A stretch of 64,000 nucleotides of DNA. Origin: Planococcus maitriensis (lineage in GTDB: Bacteria; Bacillota; Bacilli; Bacillales_A; Planococcaceae). Under the pieces are notes generated by a model. The model was not told where the DNA came from. It saw only the letters and a list, made by a program, of their open reading frames with translations, and did no database searches. The translations under genes and the position numbers were made by a program. The stretch covers positions 124,001 to 188,000 of the forward strand of contig NZ_QLZQ01000004.1 in NCBI RefSeq assembly GCF_003289925.1, given 5' to 3'. This document shows, piece after piece, positions 59,701 through 64,000 of this stretch (within the stretch, counting starts at the first letter, position 1; each line of letters begins with the position of its first letter).

Positions 59701-61833
59701 TCATCCTTTCGCATAATAAAGCTCCTGGTACACTCTGTTTTCGGCAATCAACTCATCATGCGTTCCCATTCCAGCTATTTGGCCTTGATTCATTACGATG
59801 ATTTGATCTGCGTCTATTATCGTCTGTAACCGGTGGGCGACAACGACAGTTGTGCATTTCATTTCTTTTAGATATGCAGAAATGATTCGTTCATTATGGT
59901 TATCAAGTGAACTGGTCGCTTCGTCTAGAATCAAAAATTCAGGATTGCGGACTAATGCCCTCGCAAGCATGATCCGCTGGCGCTGGCCGCCTGAGATGTT
60001 CAACCCCATATCACTGACAACGGTTTCGTAGCCCATTGGCATGTTTAATATTTCGTCATGAATATTCGCCATCCGAGCGGCTTTTTCTACATCCTTCACC
60101 GTAAAATCATCTAAACCCATGGTGATGTTCTGCAAGATGGATTTATTGAAAAGTAAAATATCTTGTGGAACAATTCCGATTTTTTGTTGGATGGACCGAT
60201 TGTTTATTTTCATATCTGTTCTTCCGTTAATTAGGATTTCTCCCGAGGTGTTTGTATAGAGCCCAGTCAGCAGTTTAGCCAGGGTGCTTTTTCCAGATCC
60301 CGATTTTCCCACTACACCAATTTTTTCGCCTTTTTGGATAGTGAAAGAAGCCTTCATGAGACTTGGTTCACTATAGTCTGAATAGCGAAATGCGACATCA
60401 CGAAACTCAATTGATTCGATTGAATCGATTTGACTTAACCCTTCATCTTCTCTGATTTCAGTTTTTGCAAGTGTGATATCTAGTATCCTTTTCAAATAGG
60501 AATCCGCCATAATCAATTGCGTGTAAGAAGAGAAGAGCGAATTGACTTGGGAAAACAATGTTGCAGAAATCGTCTGGATGGCGATTACTTCCCCCAATGT
60601 CAGCTCGCCTTCTATAAAAAGATAGAACCCGTAGGCCATGATTATTAACGGTGAGGCCATTTGGAAGGACGATGATATGGAGGTAATGACATTTTGTATA
60701 GTGGAGCGTCGATAAAATGAATCTACCGCTTTATCGAATGCGGATTCCCATTGGTTGAAAAAAAGCTTTTCCAAACTGCTCATCTTCACAAAAATCATGG
60801 AGTATAAAGTTTCAGTCATAACGGATTGCGTTTTACTTTGCTGAAGAAGTTCATTGTCCACTGCATCGGTTACTTTATTTTTTGTTGCAAACAGGAAAAA
60901 GCAATTTAATACAGTCAGGCATACTACCAATAATCCCATTGTCAACGAATTGTAAAACAAGTAAATCGCGATGGATAAAGCGGTTCCTGCAGTGACAATA
61001 CCTGGAATGATGCTGTTAGAAATCAATTCCCTAACGGCTAAAATACTGTTCAGGCGATAAAGCAAATCGCCGGGCGAACGTACGTCAAAAAATTCATAAG
61101 ACAAATCCAGCATATGAGAGAAAACACTTTTGGTCATGGATCTGCTCAAAAAAACATTCAATAGATTCAGCAGCATTCCCCTAAACAAATTAATAATAAG
61201 AAACCCACTACTGATAGCCAAAGCTGCAATTAAAAATAATAGAATACCGTTTTCCCGACCGCCCAAGGTAAAACTATCGATGAACCGTTGAGTCAAAATC
61301 GGTACCATCAATTGAAGAAGCATGGCTAGAAAAGTAAATAGAATAATGCCTATGCACAATGCTGTTTTGTTTTTTAAATTCCCAAGCAATTGAATCCACG
61401 GGTTCTTATGAGCACTTTCAACTTCTGTAAAGTCATCAGTTGGTTTAGCATCCAACACATAACCTGAGAAGCTGCCGAAGAATTCATCTTTCTTCAGTTT
61501 TTTACGCCCAAGTCCCGGATCCAGCACTTCAAAGGAATTTTTATATACACGGTCAACTACTACAAAATGATTATGGTTCCACAATGCAATAAATGGTGTC
61601 GTCAAGTAAGGGATGCCTTCTTGGCTTGCTTTATAGATTTTTGCATCCATCTTTTCCTTTTGAAGAAACTTCTTTAAATTGGATAGGCTTAATCCGTCTC
61701 TTCCGATCGTAAATTCATTGCGCAATTCATAAATGGTTTTCTTATGGTTATAGCTGTTCAAGACCATCGCAGCACAACATAAGCCGCATTCTGCTTGTTG
61801 CACTTGCATGATCAACGGTGTTTTCGTCTTCAT
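59701..61833 (-). CDS. lanT: LanT, peptidase-containing ABC exporter
   Basis: This 710-aa protein has an N-terminal C39 peptidase domain (residues 1-140) with catalytic C16 in QQAECGLCCAAM, H89 in WNHNHFVVV and D105 in VLDPG. A six-helix ABC membrane domain follows, then an ATPase with GKSGSGKST, NISGGQRQR and FLILDEATSSLD. It should cleave the precursors after GG/AG-type sites and export them across the membrane. GAGGGG lies before the ATG. It is the second gene of the operon, after the alpha precursor and an attenuator hairpin. Confidence 0.94.
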   Translation of the reverse strand: MKTKTPLIMQVQQAECGLCCAAMVLNSYNHKKTIYELRNEFTIGRDGLSLSNLKKFLQKEKMDAKIYKASQEGIPYLTTPFIALWNHNHFVVVDRVYKNSFEVLDPGLGRKKLKKDEFFGSFSGYVLDAKPTDDFTEVESAHKNPWIQLLGNLKNKTALCIGIILFTFLAMLLQLMVPILTQRFIDSFTLGGRENGILLFLIAALAISSGFLIINLFRGMLLNLLNVFLSRSMTKSVFSHMLDLSYEFFDVRSPGDLLYRLNSILAVRELISNSIIPGIVTAGTALSIAIYLFYNSLTMGLLVVCLTVLNCFFLFATKNKVTDAVDNELLQQSKTQSVMTETLYSMIFVKMSSLEKLFFNQWESAFDKAVDSFYRRSTIQNVITSISSSFQMASPLIIMAYGFYLFIEGELTLGEVIAIQTISATLFSQVNSLFSSYTQLIMADSYLKRILDITLAKTEIREDEGLSQIDSIESIEFRDVAFRYSDYSEPSLMKASFTIQKGEKIGVVGKSGSGKSTLAKLLTGLYTNTSGEILINGRTDMKINNRSIQQKIGIVPQDILLFNKSILQNITMGLDDFTVKDVEKAARMANIHDEILNMPMGYETVVSDMGLNISGGQRQRIMLARALVRNPEFLILDEATSSLDNHNERIISAYLKEMKCTTVVVAHRLQTIIDADQIIVMNQGQIAGMGTHDELIAENRVYQELYYAKG

Positions 61834-61876
61834 ACTATCCCCTCAGCCTTTACTCCCTGTCTTTTAAAATAAATGG

Positions 61877-61908
61877 AAAGAAGTAAGACAGGCCTATCTT
61901 ACTTCTTT
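61877..61908 (-). terminator. Attenuator hairpin between alpha precursor and lanT
   Basis: The perfect 12-bp stem AAAGAAGTAAGA/TCTTACTTCTTT with an 8-nt loop lies in the 92-nt gap. There is only a short T-rich tail, so read-through is likely. Such partial terminators after a structural gene give an excess of precursor mRNA. Confidence 0.7.
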
Positions 61909-61925
61909 ATAAATAGGACTGTTGA

Positions 61926-62102
61926 TCAACGGCAATTATTGACGCACTCAACTGTGTACGTGCAAAGCTTGCCGTCATTTCCGATAAAATGGCTCACTGC
62001 GATGCAAGTGCTTGTAGAGATCGTGTTCCATGTATTGAATCCTGCCATTTCCTGATGTTCTTCAATCTCCACCAAGATATTTTTCATATCGTTGTTCTTC
62101 AT
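61926..62102 (-). CDS. lanA1: Alpha precursor peptide of a two-peptide lantibiotic
   Basis: This is a short 58-aa gene, easily missed. The leader is MKNNDMKNILVEIEEHQEMA-G. The core begins FNTWNTISTSTCIAV and ends GKLCTYTVECVNNCR. The segment CTYTVEC (C47-C53) is the mersacidin-type lipid II-binding motif CTxTxEC, and GNDGKLC...ECxxxC matches the alpha peptides of haloduracin, lacticin 3147 and plantaricin W. Cysteines are C33, C47, C53 and C57. Cleavage probably follows Ala-Gly at 20-21, giving a 37-residue core. GGGGTGA lies upstream of the ATG. It heads the operon. Confidence 0.9.
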   Translation of the reverse strand: MKNNDMKNILVEIEEHQEMAGFNTWNTISTSTCIAVSHFIGNDGKLCTYTVECVNNCR

Positions 62103-62179
62103 CTATTCTCACCCCACTTTCTTGTTTTGCAACACACGCCAATTATTTGTTTCGGGGCTGTGTATGCAATTTCAATTTT

Positions 62180-62237
62180 ATTGTAATCGTATTTTTTCTA
62201 AAAATTTCATTTTTGTCGTAAGCTCTATCATTTTCGT
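62180..62237 (-). promoter_or_regulatory. Lanthipeptide operon promoter with AgrA/LytTR-type direct repeats
   Basis: On the minus strand ACGAAAATG (62237-62229), 12 bp, then ACAAAAATG (62216-62208) form a 9-12-9 direct repeat with 21-bp period. The -10 TACAAT is at 62185-62180, separated from the repeat by 22 bp. The -35 region is replaced by or overlaps the repeat. It would initiate the lanA1-lanT-lanM1-lanA2-lanM2 transcript. Confidence 0.65.
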
Positions 62238-62404
62238 CATGAACGTATAAAATCAATCTAAATTTCTATTTACTGGAACAAAAGAGGGGAATTTCATCGA
62301 TTCAATGTTCCATTCTCTCAGTTTCTTAGCATGTTAAGTCCCTACGCTTACTATCACCACCAATGCGTTGAATGAAAATCTACCGAAAAACACTTCAAAA
62401 AAAT

Positions 62405-62462
62405 ACGTTTATGAAGCATTTGATGACGTTTAAGACAATTAAGGAATAAAGTTACATATAAT
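62405..62462 (+). promoter_or_regulatory. agrBDC promoter with AgrA/LytTR-type direct repeats
   Basis: ACGTTTATG (62405-62413), 12 bp, then ACGTTTAAG (62426-62434) form a 9-12-9 direct repeat. A perfect -10 TATAAT (62457-62462) follows after 22 bp. The half-site resembles the staphylococcal AgrA half-site ACAGTTAAG. The geometry equals that of the divergent lanthipeptide promoter. The 165 bp between the two operators holds nothing else recognisable. Confidence 0.7.
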
Positions 62463-62495
62463 TGGTAATATGGATGTGAAAGGAGGCGCTTCTAA

Positions 62496-63059
62496 TTGCA
62501 TTTAATTGAATCCGTATTAATCAAATCCTTAGTCCGTCCGGATCATAGCGAAGTAGATAAAATAAAAATTCGCTTCGGAGTTCAAACGATTTTATCGAAT
62601 GGAATGAAATTGTTAATGGTGTATGCAACAGCCATCCTGTTAGGATGTTTGATTCCTACTTTGATCACTCATGCCGGATTTTTCATTCTCCGACAAGTTT
62701 CATTGGGGTATCATTTCAAAACAGAATGGAGTTGCATTTTATGGAGTATTTTTGCTTTTCCGGTTTTGGCTCTAGTACTTGAAAGAATTTCTCTTCCTTC
62801 AGAGTCTATTTGGGCCGCCGCTTTTGCTGCACTTCTTTTTATAGCACTTGCAGGTCCAGCAGGGACAAAAAAGAATCCTATCCAAAACAAGTATCATTAC
62901 CAGTATCTTCAAAAGAAGTTATTGATTCGTTTATTGATTGTTGTAGGAGCGCTGGTACTTTCTTCCAACGATATAAGGCAGTTTCTTGTACTTGGAATTG
63001 TCGTCCAAGGTGTGGCTTTAGGAATACAATTATTGAAAAGAGAGGAAGGATTCAGATGA
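62496..63059 (+). CDS. agrB: AgrB family peptide-processing membrane endopeptidase
   Basis: This 187-aa protein has five to six hydrophobic helices and the AgrB catalytic pair H73 and C80 (LRQVSLGYHFKTEWSC). The H-x6-C spacing is the same as in S. aureus AgrB (H77/C84). It cleaves the C-terminus of AgrD and forms the thiolactone. The TTG start at 62496 lies 9 nt after AAAGGAGG. The stop overlaps the agrD start (ATGA). Confidence 0.92.
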   Translation: MHLIESVLIKSLVRPDHSEVDKIKIRFGVQTILSNGMKLLMVYATAILLGCLIPTLITHAGFFILRQVSLGYHFKTEWSCILWSIFAFPVLALVLERISLPSESIWAAAFAALLFIALAGPAGTKKNPIQNKYHYQYLQKKLLIRLLIVVGALVLSSNDIRQFLVLGIVVQGVALGIQLLKREEGFR

Positions 63060-63220
63060 AATGGATGTTGAATATTAAAGAGGGCTTATTGAACAAAATC
63101 GCAAGTTCCGTCATACTTGTTGCTACATACGCTTCCATTGGCAGCTGTTCATTTCTGTTTTATGAAGTGGAAGTTCCTCGTGAACTCCAGGTAAAACAGC
63201 CGTTCATGCGTGATGAGTGA
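63056..63220 (+). CDS. agrD: AgrD autoinducing peptide precursor
   Basis: This is a 54-aa peptide. The N-terminal amphipathic leader (MKWMLNIKEGLLNKIASSVI) is followed by the signal region ATYASIGSCSFLF and the conserved C-terminal tail YEVEVPRELQVKQ. S. aureus AgrD-I has CDFIM followed by DEVEVPKEL, so the thiolactone should form between C31 and F35 (ring CSFLF) with an N-terminal tail of uncertain length. ATG 63056 overlaps the agrB stop by 4 nt. Confidence 0.92.
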   Translation: MKWMLNIKEGLLNKIASSVILVATYASIGSCSFLFYEVEVPRELQVKQPFMRDE

Positions 63221-64000
63221 CGGAAAGAGAGGTTTTTCTGATTGATAATTCACTCCTATTAGCAATCATTGAATTCTGCGCCATTTTCTTTGCTTTGTTT
63301 TACACATTGAATATTTCTTTATCTGTCAGGAAAATCTTGGCCAGCTTTCTGCTGGTAGCTTTCCCGACAGTCTTTTTGTATTTCTTTGCCGATGAGTGGG
63401 TTGGCCTGGTATCACTGGGAATTTTAACCGCTGCGCTGTTTTACTGGTTTTCCAAAACGCTGCGGGTGGTGCTAGATTTGTGCATTGTGGTACTGGCGGG
63501 CATTTTGTCCGATCATATCAGCCAATTAACTGAATCCGTCCTTTATCTCAGGAACCCTTTGGTGCAAGAACTTTTTCATACCGGGATGTTCATCCTCTTG
63601 TTCGCTTTGTTTATTCTGGGCTATCAGCGATTGATTATGCGCTTCGCTGAAAGTTTTCATTTTAATGTGCTCAGTCAACTAATCGTCCTGGCTATCACAA
63701 GCTTGACGGTACTTGCTTTTTACTTAAATTTGTTTTTCCCTGCCAATTTAGAAGATAATGAATTGGTGAAGATGAACCTTCTGATTCAATCGAGTTACTT
63801 TATCCTCATGCTCATGTTGTTTTTGTTTTTGCTTCGGGGCGTACGTAAGGAAAACCGCGTCAAGCGCAGAGTGATTGAACAAGAACAATTCTCGCAGTAT
63901 ATGCAGGCGCTTGAGCAAATCAACAACGATATGCAGAAATTCCGCCATGATTACACTAATATTCTGCTGACGATGCGCGGCTATTTAAACCAGGATGACC
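63217..64000 (+). CDS. agrC: AgrC-like sensor histidine kinase, N-terminal part
   Basis: The frame runs off the right edge (about 261 residues visible). Six to seven hydrophobic segments form the sensor domain (LLAIIEFCAIFFALFYTLNI and so on). A cytoplasmic linker with QYMQALEQINNDMQKF follows, then the phospho-acceptor motif FRHDYTNILLTMRGYL of HPK10-type kinases. It should detect the AgrD peptide and phosphorylate AgrA, whose gene is probably just beyond the window. The start is uncertain: GTG 63217 overlaps the agrD stop without a good binding site, whereas GAGAGG is well placed for CTG 63238 or ATT 63241. Confidence 0.88.
   Translation, partial: MTEREVFLIDNSLLLAIIEFCAIFFALFYTLNISLSVRKILASFLLVAFPTVFLYFFADEWVGLVSLGILTAALFYWFSKTLRVVLDLCIVVLAGILSDHISQLTESVLYLRNPLVQELFHTGMFILLFALFILGYQRLIMRFAESFHFNVLSQLIVLAITSLTVLAFYLNLFFPANLEDNELVKMNLLIQSSYFILMLMLFLFLLRGVRKENRVKRRVIEQEQFSQYMQALEQINNDMQKFRHDYTNILLTMRGYLNQDD

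Noticed and set aside
62810-63220. 136-codon frame covering the agrB end and agrD
   Set aside because: It reads agrB out of frame before entering the agrD frame; the true agrD start is the ATG at 63056 overlapping the agrB stop.

Overview
The window looks like a chromosomal segment of a low-to-moderate GC Gram-positive bacterium of the Bacillales, most likely Planococcaceae (Planococcus/Planomicrobium-like). The evidence is strong AGGAGG-type ribosome binding sites, Bacillus-type families (YfiT/BstA, YjcL, YfkAB, YkvA) and stretches of fairly GC-rich core genes. The genus is an inference, because no rRNA or tRNA gene is present.

Region 1 (1-27 kb) is mainly ordinary core chromosome: a UvrA-like ABC ATPase, ArAE and DUF819 membrane proteins, a DinB-family bacillithiol transferase, a CPBP protease, a phosphatase, a TetR/MFS pair, a VOC protein, a peptidoglycan-binding protein, an aldo/keto reductase, a large secreted M14 peptidase, a sodium/solute symporter, a Ca/Na antiporter, an FAD monooxygenase, an OsmC protein and a radical SAM protein. 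The first 17 kb carries ten copies of an 86-bp element. Each is built from two 21-bp units (AATTGTGT-N4-CACAGGGAC) exactly 65 bp apart. Most copies lie between the stop codon of a minus-strand gene and its terminator.

Region 2 (27.2-49.2 kb) is an AT-rich accessory island entered through decayed 3' remnants of two genes whose intact relatives lie in region 1. It holds a structured-RNA candidate with a tRNA T-arm-like hairpin, a Druantia type III-like pair (DruH-like and DruE helicase) with small downstream genes, a Septu pair (PtuA ATPase and PtuB HNH nuclease), a nucleoside-deoxyribosyltransferase-like protein, a C-terminal remnant of a type I restriction HsdR, a tandem-DUF262/HNH protein beside a nuclease/DUF2075 ATPase, and a membrane-anchored DUF4041/GIY-YIG protein of the SNIPE type. 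This is a typical anti-phage defence island.

Region 3 (49.2-51.3 kb) carries small lipoproteins and membrane proteins, including a paralogous pair in which one copy is frameshifted in an A6 run.

Region 4 (51.1-64 kb) is the most striking part. It is a two-peptide class II lanthipeptide operon on the minus strand (alpha precursor, attenuator, LanT, LanM1, beta precursor, LanM2, LanFE immunity transporter, flavodoxin-like oxidoreductase) divergent from an agrBDC quorum-sensing locus on the plus strand, which is cut off by the window end. Both divergent promoters carry 9-12-9 direct repeats of the LytTR/AgrA type at the same 22-bp distance from their -10 boxes. This suggests that one AgrA-like regulator controls its own operon and lantibiotic production.
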